Assembly (NCBI GenBank): GCA_019637615.1
Contig: JAHBVJ010000006.1
Location: 124,001-188,000, forward strand
DNA from: Anaerolineae bacterium
Lineage (GTDB): Bacteria > Chloroflexota > Anaerolineae > Aggregatilineales > UBA2796
Length of the DNA stretch: 64,000 bases
Reading direction: 5' to 3'
Position 1 is the stretch's first letter. Each line of letters begins with the position of its first letter. The notes below the pieces were generated by a model. That model worked only from the letters and a program-made list of their open reading frames with translations, did no database searches and had not been told where the DNA came from. Positions 35,600 to 45,156 of this stretch are shown here, piece by piece. A program made the translations under genes and the position numbers.

Positions 35600-36324
35600 G
35601 CTGTCGTTACTAAACATTCCGATTTTGACCCCCATCGAGGGACTTTGATTGCTTGACATTCAATACCGTATCTCCGGGACTCACCCCCCATATAGCGGAT
35701 GATGTTGTATTCAAGCGCGCGTTCAAGGCTGCTCACTGACTAGCCGAAGCGCAGATTGATCAGGCGATAACAGGACGGCAATTATTGGGCAAACGGTAGT
35801 CGGTTCAGTTTTTAGACGATCTCAGTCCCGCACCGAGGAGATCGTGTGAAGTACACGAGGACATAAGTCATCAACATCGTTTAGCCGATGGTGAATAGCC
35901 ATGATGGCATACGAAAGGATAGTTAGCATAGAATCTATCCTGAATCAAGAACATATTTATTAGAGAAGTGTAAATATTTGTTCGAGTGATGAATGCCTAT
36001 GAACTGCGCGATCACGAGGGCAAATTTAGCGTGAACGGCATGATGATCAGCTCCATCGGAAGACCACATAGTCAGCTAACCCTACGAGCGTGCGTTTTTC
36101 TAGATTCTCGTATTTTTCGTTGGCTGACTTGAAACCCAAATGGAATTAACCGCGATTATTGAATCGTGATTTCAATATGTTAATCATGATCTTCAAGAAA
36201 TTCATTAAAAATATCAATATGGTTATTGACAAACTCAAAAGTGATATTAAAATGGATTTCAAGATTGAGAAATGGGTAGAGTTAAGCGAGACGCTATAAA
36301 CACCCATTTCAGGAGAATCGGAAT
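35600..36324. other. Gene-free region upstream of the DUF2089 operon
   Basis: 725 bases. 35703-35750 resembles 40333-40380 (dispersed repeat). 36170-36250 is very AT-rich. A TATAAA at 36294-36299 could be the -10 of the operon that begins at 36325. No gene is seen. Confidence 0.45.
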
Positions 36325-36702
36325 ATGCACCCAGTATTAGGAATGTGCCCCGTTTGTGGAGAACCACTCGCAATCACACGGCTGCACTGTCGTAATTGTG
36401 ATACCACCATCGAGGGGCGCTTCTACGCGGGTCGTTTGGCTCAACTGACGCCGGAGCAATTGCAATTTGTAGAGATATTCCTGCAATGCGAAGGCAAGAT
36501 TAAAGCGGTTGAGGAAAAACTCAAGATTTCGTACCCCACCGTGCGCAGCCGTCTCCGCGACGTGATCCACGCGATGGGCTATGAAGCCAGCGAGATCGAA
36601 GAAGACGTTTCTGAAGAAGAACGCAAGCGCATCCTCGATGATCTCGCCAATGGACGCATCTCATCCGATGAAGCCGTCGAATTACTGCGTGGGGATCGCT
36701 AA
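36325..36702 (+). CDS. DUF2089 zinc-ribbon/HTH regulator
   Basis: 125 residues; AGGAG lies upstream of the ATG. An N-terminal zinc ribbon (CPVCGEPL ... CRNCDTTI) is followed by an HTH (TPEQLQFVEIFLQCEGKIKA ... ISYPTVRSRLRDVI). The C-terminal short helical motif ILDDLANGRISSDEAVELL is the SHOCT-like segment named DUF2089-C. Family members regulate, or sit next to, envelope-stress proteins. First gene of a five-gene operon, probably its autoregulator. Confidence 0.88.
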   Translation: MHPVLGMCPVCGEPLAITRLHCRNCDTTIEGRFYAGRLAQLTPEQLQFVEIFLQCEGKIKAVEEKLKISYPTVRSRLRDVIHAMGYEASEIEEDVSEEERKRILDDLANGRISSDEAVELLRGDR

Positions 36703-36780
36703 GTATCCCCCTCATCTAAAGTCCGTTGGGATGGGCAGTATGCCCGCCCCATTCGGCATATAGTCTAGAGGAGAATTTTT

Positions 36781-37275
36781 ATGAACCGCAGCGAAATCCT
36801 TCAAAAGTTAGCCGCTGGTGAACTCAGTGTCGATGAGGCGACGCGCCTGCTCGCAGAAGAGCCGCGTAAAGCCGCCGAGCCTGATGGTGGTGGGGGCGTT
36901 GATGCCCCCACCCCGCCACCGACTGATTCTGCTGCGTCCCAAGCCAACTCACCGGAAGCCGATGCAGAAGCAGAGTCGGCGTCCGAGGAAGCATCCGCCC
37001 CCCGTCCCGCTCAACCGAGCCGGAAACGCAAAAACGGCATCCACTGGCTGCACATCGAAGTCACCGATTCGTGGCGGAAACGTGATCGCGTTCGCGTGAA
37101 TGTCCCCGTTGGTCTGGTACGTGCCGGATTGTGGATGGGATCAAAGTTCAGTCATCATATCCCCTCCGATATGTGGGACAAGATGATGGATGCCATCGAA
37201 AACGATGAAGTTGGTACGCTGGTTGAAGTAGACGATCTGGAAAGCGGCGAACGCGTCCATATCTACGTGGACTAA
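36781..37275 (+). CDS. LiaX/YvlB-like protein with SHOCT-like N-terminus
   Basis: 164 residues. GAGGAG lies upstream of the ATG. N-terminal SHOCT-like motif ILQKLAAGELSVDEATRLL, a Pro/Ser/Ala linker (about 25-80), then a folded domain: HWLHIEVTDSWRKRDRVRVN, VPVGLVRAGLWMGSKF and VGTLVEVDDLESGERVHIYVD. The same domain forms nearly all of the 39694 gene product. In Firmicutes, proteins with this N-terminal motif (LiaX, YvlB) sense envelope damage; the cognate role here is inferred. Confidence 0.8.
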   Translation: MNRSEILQKLAAGELSVDEATRLLAEEPRKAAEPDGGGGVDAPTPPPTDSAASQANSPEADAEAESASEEASAPRPAQPSRKRKNGIHWLHIEVTDSWRKRDRVRVNVPVGLVRAGLWMGSKFSHHIPSDMWDKMMDAIENDEVGTLVEVDDLESGERVHIYVD

Positions 37276-37279
37276 AGGA

Positions 37280-38602
37280 ATGAAAATCATGGGTGATGGT
37301 CGGTTATTGTTCAAGGTTGACGCCGATGTCTCCATCCAAATCGAGAATGTGGGTGGTGATCTGGTAGTCGAGGGTTACGAAGGCGATGAACTGCTCGCCT
37401 TTGGCGAAGATATGAACAGCGAACAGAGCGATTCGAATGAGGTCACCATCTTCGCTGGCGGCGATTGCCGGATGCGTGTGCCGAATGGCGCGAGTTTCAC
37501 CATCGAGAACATCGGGGGCGAGGCGCGTTTCACAGGCATCAACAACACGATTGAAATCGAGAATGTGGGGGGCGACCTGCATATCCGTGAGGCGACCGGC
37601 GTACAGGTCGATAATGTTAGCGGTGATCTCGAACTGCGGGCGATCCTTGGCGACATCGAGATCGATAGTGTGGGTGGCGACGCGGATTTGCGTAATATCG
37701 AAGGCGATATTCGGATCGACAGCATCGGCGGCGATACCCTGCTCAAAGCCGTCACGGGCGACATCGAAATCGACAGCGTGGGCGGCGATTTGATTGTGGC
37801 AACGCCTTACACGAGCGAGGTCGAACACGAAATTTCCAATATCGGCGGCGATGCAGTCTTCAAATTGGGTGAAGATTCGGATGTGCGTTTTGAACTTCCG
37901 GAAGATGTCAAACGGATCATCAAAGTGCGCAACGCACGCTTGGAAAGTGAAGATGACCACGAAGCCATCATTTTGGCAGAGGGCAGCGCCACCGTTAGAA
38001 TTGAGAGCATCGGCGGAGAAATTCTGCTCACCCGTCAAGACGATTCTGAGGTAGATGGTATCCTTAGCGGCTTCATGTCGGATGACGAAGCTTCTGAGAC
38101 CATGCGCGTTGCGGAAGAAGCACGCCAATGGGAGCGTCAACGGATGCGTGCGGAGCAAGAAGCTATGCGCGAAGTCGAGCGCGAGCGTGCCCGTGCCGAG
38201 CGTGAAGCGGAAAAACTGCACCGTCAGGCCGAGCGCGTCCAGCAAGAAGCGATGCGGGCGGCTGAACGTGCCATGAACAAGGCACGTGGCAAAGGCTTTG
38301 AAGCCATGAACAAGGCGCGCAGCAAGGGCTTCAACTTCGAATTTGACTTTGATTTCGGTGGAAAACACAAAAATAAAGGCGGGAGGGTCAATATCCCAGT
38401 CAACCCAGTCTCGCCCGTGCCTCCTGTTCCACCAGTCCCGCCCCGTCCACCGAGGGCACCGATGAGTCAAGCGCCTATCGATCCGGTTTCGGATCAAGAG
38501 CGCATGATGATCCTGAAAATGGTGGAAAACAAGCAGATCACGGTTGAAGAGGCGGAGCGCCTGTTCGCGGCGCTGGAAGGACGGGATACCAAAGGACAGT
38601 AA
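37280..38602 (+). CDS. DUF4097-like beta-solenoid protein with coiled coil
   Basis: 440 residues. Residues 15-250 are short repeats of the type IEIDSVGGDADLRNIEGDI (I-x-N/S-V/I-G-G-D every 19-22 residues), a right-handed beta-solenoid typical of DUF4097 proteins. A charged coiled coil follows (about 270-345, EEARQWERQRMRAEQEAMRE), then a Gly/Lys and a Pro-rich linker (PVPPVPPVPPRPPRAP). The C-terminal SHOCT-like motif is MILKMVENKQITVEEAERLF. The gap to the upstream gene is 4 bases. The ATG at 37280 is close to AAAGGA; the ATG at 37289 has better spacing. Confidence 0.85.
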   Translation: MKIMGDGRLLFKVDADVSIQIENVGGDLVVEGYEGDELLAFGEDMNSEQSDSNEVTIFAGGDCRMRVPNGASFTIENIGGEARFTGINNTIEIENVGGDLHIREATGVQVDNVSGDLELRAILGDIEIDSVGGDADLRNIEGDIRIDSIGGDTLLKAVTGDIEIDSVGGDLIVATPYTSEVEHEISNIGGDAVFKLGEDSDVRFELPEDVKRIIKVRNARLESEDDHEAIILAEGSATVRIESIGGEILLTRQDDSEVDGILSGFMSDDEASETMRVAEEARQWERQRMRAEQEAMREVERERARAEREAEKLHRQAERVQQEAMRAAERAMNKARGKGFEAMNKARSKGFNFEFDFDFGGKHKNKGGRVNIPVNPVSPVPPVPPVPPRPPRAPMSQAPIDPVSDQERMMILKMVENKQITVEEAERLFAALEGRDTKGQ

Positions 38603-38604
38603 CC

Positions 38605-39612
38605 ATGTCGGCTGCCACCATCAGTCAGAACCCGCCGCAAACAGACGGGCCTCGTCCGGTGCAAATACGTACTGACTTAGCGGGTATAGCAGATCTGATT
38701 GAGGTGGCCTTTGCGGCGACCATGGACGAAGCGGGTAGAGCCGCCATCCGCGATTTACGGATGGTCAACAGCTATGGCCCGCTGATGTTGATCGTTACTG
38801 GCCTGAACCATGTCCTAGGTGATGTGCAAGCGGGCTACGTTTGGTCTGAAAATGGACGTATCGTCGGCAATGTCTCGGTCGGGCTTGCCGACATGCCGCG
38901 CTCACTAGGCACGGGGTACGTGATCGCCAACGTGGCTACCCATCCTGATTATCGGCGGCACGGGATCGCCAAACAGTTGATGGAACTTTCGCTCAAGATG
39001 ATCCGGCAACGCGGGGCGCGCTACGCGATCTTGCAAGCAGATGCCAGCAACGAAGCGGCGCGTACTTTGTATCGTAATCTGGGCTTCCGCGAGGAGCGTC
39101 ACTTCGGGCGTTGGTATCGTTCGGCTCATTTGCGCCCACCCGTGCGGATGCCGGATATGCCGTACATCACGATGCGCACTGACCGCGAATGGCAGCAAGA
39201 ATATGCCTTAGCACGGATGGTACGCCCGAACGAGCAGGGCGGTATCGGCTGGCAGCGTCCATCCCATCCTGACCTATTCCGTCCGTCGCTGATGCGGTCG
39301 TTGGGTTTGCTGGTGACCGGACGCACAGAAAAGCGCTGGATCGTCCGCGCGACGGATGGTAAGAGCCTGATCGGCGCGTTACGCGAGGAAACCAGTTTCG
39401 GCGGCTTGGATCGGCTGGAGATGCTCGTGCATCCGGCTTTCAACGGGCAGCTCGAAGAACCGCTGATCAATTTCGCGCTGCGACTAGCGGAAGATAACTT
39501 CCGCGCGGTGTCGATTGAACATCCGATGGATGATGCGCCAGCCGTGCAGGTGCTAGAGAAGTACGATTTCGAACGCCGTTATACGACGGTGAGCATGAGG
39601 ATTGATTTTTAG
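38605..39612 (+). CDS. GNAT N-acetyltransferase, two-domain
   Basis: 335 residues, starting 2 bases after the previous stop. The N-terminal GNAT domain has the acetyl-CoA loop VATHPDYRRHGIAKQLMELS and NEAARTLYRNLGFREER. The C-terminal half looks like a second, degenerate GNAT (VHPAFNGQLEEPLINFALRL). It could modify a partner in the same operon; the substrate is unknown. Confidence 0.85.
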   Translation: MSAATISQNPPQTDGPRPVQIRTDLAGIADLIEVAFAATMDEAGRAAIRDLRMVNSYGPLMLIVTGLNHVLGDVQAGYVWSENGRIVGNVSVGLADMPRSLGTGYVIANVATHPDYRRHGIAKQLMELSLKMIRQRGARYAILQADASNEAARTLYRNLGFREERHFGRWYRSAHLRPPVRMPDMPYITMRTDREWQQEYALARMVRPNEQGGIGWQRPSHPDLFRPSLMRSLGLLVTGRTEKRWIVRATDGKSLIGALREETSFGGLDRLEMLVHPAFNGQLEEPLINFALRLAEDNFRAVSIEHPMDDAPAVQVLEKYDFERRYTTVSMRIDF

Positions 39613-39693
39613 TGCTGAGGTCTGGTTCCGTGTGCTGAGTAACGATTATCGCGCATTCCAGACTAAACTCAGAACAACGAACTAGGTGCAACT

Positions 39694-40059
39694 ATGTCAA
39701 CTGCTGAAGAACGTCTCAAGATTCTCGAAATGATCCGCGAAGGTAAATTGAGCGCTGAAGAAGGCGCACGCCTGCTGCAAGCGATCAACGTCGGCGCGAA
39801 GAAAGCCCAAAGCGGCCCCATGCGTGAACCGCGCTGGCTGCGCGTGCGTGTGACCGATGTCCAATCCGGCAAAACCACGGTCAATGTCAACCTGCCGATG
39901 AGCCTTGTCAATGTTGGCGTGCGGATGGGCGCTCGCTTCATCCCCAAAGAGTCCAACTTCGACGCCGAAGGGGTCATGGAACAGATTCGGGCGGGCGCAG
40001 TCGGCAAAGTGGTCGATATGGAATCGAACGGCGAACATGTCGAGGTCTGGGTCGAGTAA
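39694..40059 (+). CDS. Short LiaX/YvlB-like protein
   Basis: 121 residues. N-terminal motif ILEMIREGKLSAEEGARLLQ, then RWLRVRVTDVQSGKTTVNVN, LPMSLVNVGVRMGARFIP and GKVVDMESNGEHVEVWVE. This is the same two-part design as the 36781 product without the long linker. It follows the acetyltransferase by 81 bases that include a heptamer-like repeat. Last gene of the module. Confidence 0.82.
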   Translation: MSTAEERLKILEMIREGKLSAEEGARLLQAINVGAKKAQSGPMREPRWLRVRVTDVQSGKTTVNVNLPMSLVNVGVRMGARFIPKESNFDAEGVMEQIRAGAVGKVVDMESNGEHVEVWVE

Positions 40060-40505
40060 TCACCTCCGATCCTGACGCCGAACAACGCCTGAAATCAGCG
40101 CATTGTCCCCTCCTGTCAAGCCAGTTTTTCACGCGCGATAGCTGCACTTTCGCTGTTTTCGATTCCCCAAAATTCGACCCGATCATCGTCCCTTAGAGTA
40201 TGTTATGCTCATCTGCAATAAACCTCAGTTTCGGATAGGTCAAGCAGTATCATCGGCAGCGCCGCCCGACGCTGAAGCGTCAGGCTTAGAGAACGAAGTC
40301 CCTTACGGGACTCACCCTCATCATTACAACTGATTTTGTACTCAATCGTGCGCTATTGACTGCTCAGTGACTGTCCGAAACTCAGGCTAATAACAATGTG
40401 CAGCTTGCGAAAAACGAAGGTGAGCCAACGGTTAGGATCGCTGTGTTTTCTGCTGCTCCTGAATCATAATCATGCGCAAATTAGCCTTTGGGAGTAGTTG
40501 TCATC
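40060..40505. other. Intergenic region with dispersed repeat copy B
   Basis: 446 bases without a gene. 40228-40380 combines three segments seen separately elsewhere: GTTTCGGATAGGTCA (also 29883-29897), TCGGCAGCGCCGCCCGA (also 29225-29241) and a 48-base tail (also 35703-35750). This is the most complete copy of the repeat. Confidence 0.6.
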
Positions 40506-42125
40506 GTGAATAACCCGCAAGCGCCGCGCCACACCTTCCTGATGCTGACCGTATTCGTGAGCGGCATGACCTCACTGGCAATCGAGGTGACGGCAGCGCG
40601 TTTGCTGCAAACCACCTTCGGTTCCAGCAACCTGATCTGGGCGAATATCATCGGCTTGATGCTGGTCTATCTCACGGTTGGCTATTTCATCGGCGGACGC
40701 GTGGCGGATCGCGATCCTCGCCCGCTGACCTTTTACCGGATCGTCACGTGGGGCGCGTTCCTGTGCGGCCTCGTGCCGATGATCGCTGATCCTGTGATCA
40801 AGGCAGCGTCTTCGGCGGTTTACAGCTTCGCGGCAGGGGCGGCGCTGGCGGCGTTCGTGGCGACGCTCGTGCTGTTCTCGATTCCCGTGATTCTGCTCGG
40901 CTGTGTCTCGCCCTTCGCGATCCGCCTTGCCGTCACTGATCCCGCCAGCACGGGTAAACTCGCGGGGCAGATGTACGGCGTCTCCACGTTGGGCAGCATC
41001 CTCGGCACATTTTTGCCCTCGCTCGTCTTGTTCGATCTGATCGGCATCCGTGCCACTTTCCTATTTTTCGCGGGGACGCTGCTGCTTATCGGGTTGATCG
41101 GCCTCGCCATGCACAGCCGCCGCGCGCTACTGCAAGTTGTCTGGATGCCGCTCATCCTGATTGTGTTGGCGCTGTTCATCTTCACCGGCCCGATCCGTGC
41201 CGCGCGTCCGGGTACGACACTGCTGTACGAGAAGGATTCGGCCTATAACTTCGTGCAGGTGGTCGAACTAGATGTTGACTATGGCAGTTTCAAGAAAGGC
41301 ACGCGCTGGCTGCTACTCAACGAAGGGCAGGGCGTCCATTCGGTGTGGCATCCGAGCGGCAGTTTTTACGGTGGGACGTGGGATATGTTCCTCGCCGCGC
41401 CGTTTTTCAACGCCAACACTACCCCTGCGCAGATCAAATCTTTGTGCGTGATCGGGCTGGCGGCGGGCACTATCTCCACACAGTACACGGCGGTATTCGG
41501 TGAGCAAGTGCAGATCGACGGCATCGAGATCGATCCGGAAATCGTCAAAGTCGGGCGCGACTATTTCGGCATGACGCAGCCTAATCTCAACGTGATTGTC
41601 GATGACGGGCGCGTCGGATTGGAGCAATCCAACCGCCGCTACGACGTGATCGGGATCGACGCCTACCGCGTGCCGTATGTGCCGTGGCATCTCACTACGC
41701 TGGAATTCTTCGAGATCGCCAAATCACATCTCAATCCGCATGGCGTCGTGGTGATCAACGTGGGGCGCGCCGTGAACACCAGCAGCGGCGTAGAAGATCG
41801 GCGCTTGGTCGAAGCCATGACCAACACCATGCTGAAGGTTTTCCCGACGGTACACACCATCGACGTGCCGAACTCGTTCAATACCATCCTCGTCGCCACG
41901 CTCGATCCGACCACCCCCAACAACCTAATCACTAACCTCAACGCGCTTCCGAGCGAGGCATCGCCTTTGCTGCGCACCTCGCTCGACACCGCGATCCGAG
42001 CGATCCGCCCGACCATGATGTCCGATGTGTTGTTCACCGATGATCGCGCGCCCGTCGAGACCATCATCAACTCGATGCTGCTCGACTTCATCCTCGGCGG
42101 TGGCACACAGCAGTTCAGTCAGTGA
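40506..42125 (+). CDS. Membrane-fused spermidine synthase-like protein
   Basis: 539 residues from GTG 40506 (GGGAG 11 bases upstream; a TTG at 40488 is also open). The N-terminal 230 residues hold about seven membrane helices, beginning TFLMLTVFVSGMTSLAIEVT. The C-terminal half is a spermidine-synthase/class-I methyltransferase fold: LLLNEGQGVHSVW (the substrate-loop analogue), SLCVIGLAAGTISTQY (glycine-rich loop), QIDGIEIDPEIVKVGRDYF, and DDGRVGLEQSNRRYDVIGID. Such fused proteins are common in Chloroflexota; the substrate is uncertain. Confidence 0.87.
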   Translation: MNNPQAPRHTFLMLTVFVSGMTSLAIEVTAARLLQTTFGSSNLIWANIIGLMLVYLTVGYFIGGRVADRDPRPLTFYRIVTWGAFLCGLVPMIADPVIKAASSAVYSFAAGAALAAFVATLVLFSIPVILLGCVSPFAIRLAVTDPASTGKLAGQMYGVSTLGSILGTFLPSLVLFDLIGIRATFLFFAGTLLLIGLIGLAMHSRRALLQVVWMPLILIVLALFIFTGPIRAARPGTTLLYEKDSAYNFVQVVELDVDYGSFKKGTRWLLLNEGQGVHSVWHPSGSFYGGTWDMFLAAPFFNANTTPAQIKSLCVIGLAAGTISTQYTAVFGEQVQIDGIEIDPEIVKVGRDYFGMTQPNLNVIVDDGRVGLEQSNRRYDVIGIDAYRVPYVPWHLTTLEFFEIAKSHLNPHGVVVINVGRAVNTSSGVEDRRLVEAMTNTMLKVFPTVHTIDVPNSFNTILVATLDPTTPNNLITNLNALPSEASPLLRTSLDTAIRAIRPTMMSDVLFTDDRAPVETIINSMLLDFILGGGTQQFSQ

Positions 42126-42457
42126 GCGCACTGCTTAGATCATTCTAGGATGATCCGACAATACGGCCTAGAGGCAGTGTTCGTTTTTTCATCAACTGTA
42201 CTCTCTAAATAGAAATGTCACTTACTAACGACCTATGACATAGATAAAAAGTACTGTGAGAGTCCCCGTTGAGCACGAGTCTCGCGTGGAGCCGTTGATG
42301 GCGTTCTACAAACAAGCGAACATCCTGTGAAATTTTCGTGAATCTTTCGATTTATGAATTTAGTAAAGTATGCAACAAGATAATATTATCATAAATCACT
42401 GAACGCCAGAAACTGAGGTAGCTACAGAGCTGGCGGTGTATTCATATGAGGTACTAG
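42126..42457. other. Gene-free intergenic region
   Basis: 332 bases, AT-rich toward the right. I see no repeat, RNA or gene in it; it probably contains the promoter of the secreted protein at 42458. Confidence 0.4.
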
Positions 42458-43801
42458 ATGATGCGTCTATTTATGCGTTTATTCATCGTCACTCTATCCC
42501 TGTTGTTATTATTGCCATCATTCGCTGTTTCCAGCCAAAGTGAAGCTTTCGTTGAAGGGCTTCATGTCGATGTGTACGAAAGTCATCATCATTCCACCAA
42601 CATTCTCATTGAAGCTACCAAACGTACTACACCGCAAGCGGTTCAACTGGAACTCCACATTTATTTTCGTTATGGCTACATCGATGGCACTCGAAATTTC
42701 GAGACCACCGTCGATTTGAGTGCCAACCCCGACCAGCTAAACATCAGCAAGAATCTAAGCTTAGGTAAGTTGGATACGACCATACAAGTCGAGCAGCATC
42801 GCACCATCTGCGCATCTGGTACTTGTGGAGCCGAATTCGTCGAAATTGTGCCGCTTGAGATTCATATCCAAGTCGCGGCACCTCAACCCGCCGTACTAGA
42901 AGATGGTGTCTATAAGCGCCACACTAACTTCCGCACCGCGACGGGCACACTCAAGTTCCCTGATGGCACATGGGATATTAATGGGTTCGGCGGTGAGCTA
43001 ATCCCGTCTGGCTATACCTTCTCGAACCAGTCCCCCGGTGACACCATCGGCATTTTCCGCACTTCGCCCGCGACCTTCTACATGCGCAACACCAATACTA
43101 CGGGTTACGCCGACAGCCAGATCACCTTCGGGCTGCCAACTGACTATCCCGTCGTGGGTGACTGGAACGGGGATGGCATCGATACGGTAGGTGTTTATCG
43201 GGCGTCTACCGGACAATTCTTCCTGACCGATGCGTGGGAAGGGACTCCATCAGTGGACTACATGCCGATCCTTGGCATCCCGAACGATCTGCCCGTAATA
43301 GGCGATTGGGATGGTGACGGGCGTGATGGCATCGGCGTTTACCGCCCCTCCAACGGTGTGTTTTATCTGAAAAACGCACTGACATCCGGCACTGCCGATT
43401 ACACCATGCTGGTAGGCACCCCCAATGACATCGGCGTGGCAGGTGATTGGGATGGCGACGGCAAGGATAGCCCCGGCGTCTACCGCCCCAGCAATACCGC
43501 ATTCTACCTGACGAATCTTGTCTGCAACTGCTCCGCACTTGGTGAAATTGTGGTTGGCTTCGGTATCGCGGGCGATACCCCTGTGATTGGTGACTGGAAC
43601 GCCGACGGCAAATCCGGTATCGGTGTGTACCGACGCTCCAACGGGCTAACCTATATCAAGGATGCGCTGACGACAGGCTTTGCCGACTCATCGTTTGTCT
43701 TCGGGAGCGCTAATGACTATCCGCTGGCGGGTCATTGGGCACGTGCAGGCGTTTCAGCCGCCGCGCAAACCGCGCCATCCTTCATCCCGAAAAAGCGTTA
43801 A
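42458..43801 (+). CDS. Secreted FG-GAP/VCBS-like repeat protein
   Basis: 447 residues. A signal peptide (LFIVTLSLLLLLPSFAVSSQ) and a beta-rich domain (30-145) precede five repeats of about 50 residues. Each repeat carries a calcium-type loop, GDWNGDGIDTVGVYR, GDWDGDGRDGIGVYR, GDWDGDGKDSPGVYR or GDWNADGKSGIGVYR. A C-terminal tail ends PKKR. This predicts a beta-propeller-like surface or secreted protein binding calcium. GAGG precedes the ATG, with a second ATG directly after it. Confidence 0.85.
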   Translation: MMRLFMRLFIVTLSLLLLLPSFAVSSQSEAFVEGLHVDVYESHHHSTNILIEATKRTTPQAVQLELHIYFRYGYIDGTRNFETTVDLSANPDQLNISKNLSLGKLDTTIQVEQHRTICASGTCGAEFVEIVPLEIHIQVAAPQPAVLEDGVYKRHTNFRTATGTLKFPDGTWDINGFGGELIPSGYTFSNQSPGDTIGIFRTSPATFYMRNTNTTGYADSQITFGLPTDYPVVGDWNGDGIDTVGVYRASTGQFFLTDAWEGTPSVDYMPILGIPNDLPVIGDWDGDGRDGIGVYRPSNGVFYLKNALTSGTADYTMLVGTPNDIGVAGDWDGDGKDSPGVYRPSNTAFYLTNLVCNCSALGEIVVGFGIAGDTPVIGDWNADGKSGIGVYRRSNGLTYIKDALTTGFADSSFVFGSANDYPLAGHWARAGVSAAAQTAPSFIPKKR

Positions 43802-43821
43802 GCCTAGAATCCCAACTACAA

Positions 43822-43847
43822 GGCGTGGATTGTTGATGATCCACGCC
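43822..43847. terminator. Hairpin between convergent genes
   Basis: GGCGTGGAT / ATCCACGCC with an 8-base loop, between stops at 43801 (+) and 43865 (-). Confidence 0.75.
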
Positions 43848-43864
43848 CTGTATCGGCTATCCGC

Positions 43865-44986
43865 CTACGGGATCACCCGTGCGTTCAGCATCTCGTTGAT
43901 CTTGGTCAGCAACCGCTTCAATTCGGCTTCCAGATCATCGCCAATATCATCCAGAATCGCGGCTTCACGGATCAGATCGCGGGCAGCCTTGAGGTTGTCA
44001 TGGCCTTCACGCAGTTTGGCGAGTCCTTCGCGCAGTTGCTTGCGTGCGTCCGCTCGCACTGCCCGCGATGGCGGCGGATTCCAACCGAAGCTCACGGCAA
44101 TGTCGTTGAGGCCGAGGATAAATTGATCGATGCTGGTGACGTGCCGCCGTGCGCCGCGCTGCAACAAATCTTGGAGTGCGTAACTCAGCGTCGGCTCAGG
44201 GCTGAAGTCCAGTTGATTCACGTCGCTATAGCGCGCTTCGACGGTGGCTTGATCGGCTGGCTGCGGACGCAACGATCCCTTCATCGGAGACTGCCCCGTG
44301 AAGATCGGGTACAAAATCCCGACGACCAGATGATGCACATCGTCCATGATCTTCTGGTTCAACACTTGCGGGCTATTCTCGATCAGGCGTGAACTGTTCC
44401 AGTCGATGATCCGCAGCGCCTTGCCATCCCAATAAACGTGCTCCAGCTTGTGATCGAGATACACAATATTCTGACGATGAGCAGTTCGCAGCACTTCCGC
44501 GAACTGATAGGCCAGATCGAGTCCTTCTTCGGTCGGCAGCCGCCAGCGCATCCCCGGCGCGTTGGGCTTCATCAAGTACAGCAAATTATGTTGGCGGGGA
44601 AGCAATTCCAGCGCCAGATACGGTCGCCACAACTGAGTCGGCAGGCGGAACATCCCGCGCCGAAATTGATCGTAATTTAGCCCGAATGACTCGATCGATG
44701 CGCTCCTCAGATCGTCATTCTCTGCCATCACGTAACCGCAGTCATACAGCCGCATCACCTGTGGCAGCGCTGCCATGCGGATCAGTAGATCGGCTTCGTT
44801 GATGAACGCATTGGCTTCCCATTTGGGCTGGTCATCGTGCGAGAGATGCTCTGCCCGCATGATCTTAAAAGCATAGGATTTGCCGTCGCGTTTATCCAGC
44901 GCTTCATAAACGCGGGCATAGTGACCCGGCGCGAAGTTATCGATGGCGTTGCCGAGCGTATAAATGTCGCTGAGGGTGGAAGGCAC
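43865..44986 (-). CDS. Atypical protein kinase-like protein
   Basis: 373 residues. Eukaryotic-type kinase fold: glycine-loop region FAPGHYARVYEAL, the ATP Lys in YAFKIM, and a catalytic loop reading IVYLDHKLEHVYW, where HRDxKxxN has become YLDxKxxH (Asp kept, Asn replaced by His). The DFG position reads DWN (IIDWNSS). The loss of metal-binding Asn with retained Asp suggests weak or altered activity. The C-terminal 70 residues form a coiled coil (ADARKQLREGLAKLREGHDN). No phosphatase or FHA gene is adjacent. Confidence 0.82.
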   Translation of the reverse strand: MPSTLSDIYTLGNAIDNFAPGHYARVYEALDKRDGKSYAFKIMRAEHLSHDDQPKWEANAFINEADLLIRMAALPQVMRLYDCGYVMAENDDLRSASIESFGLNYDQFRRGMFRLPTQLWRPYLALELLPRQHNLLYLMKPNAPGMRWRLPTEEGLDLAYQFAEVLRTAHRQNIVYLDHKLEHVYWDGKALRIIDWNSSRLIENSPQVLNQKIMDDVHHLVVGILYPIFTGQSPMKGSLRPQPADQATVEARYSDVNQLDFSPEPTLSYALQDLLQRGARRHVTSIDQFILGLNDIAVSFGWNPPPSRAVRADARKQLREGLAKLREGHDNLKAARDLIREAAILDDIGDDLEAELKRLLTKINEMLNARVIP

Positions 44987-45156
44987 GGTTCATTGTCCTA
45001 TAAATCACACACTGACGCACGCAATTGTAGCGACTGAGCCGCGCAAAACCCACCGCTTTAGCGAACGCTCATCCGGTGAAATTGAACAACCAACCTCCCA
45101 CTCAGCTTGATGAACTGGTCTGTTGCCTTGTAGCCAGCAATTGATATACGGCGCTG

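Noticed and set aside
37304..38497. Minus-strand 397-codon frame opposite the beta-solenoid gene
   Set aside because: Its repeats reflect the antisense of the GGD repeats; no start site.
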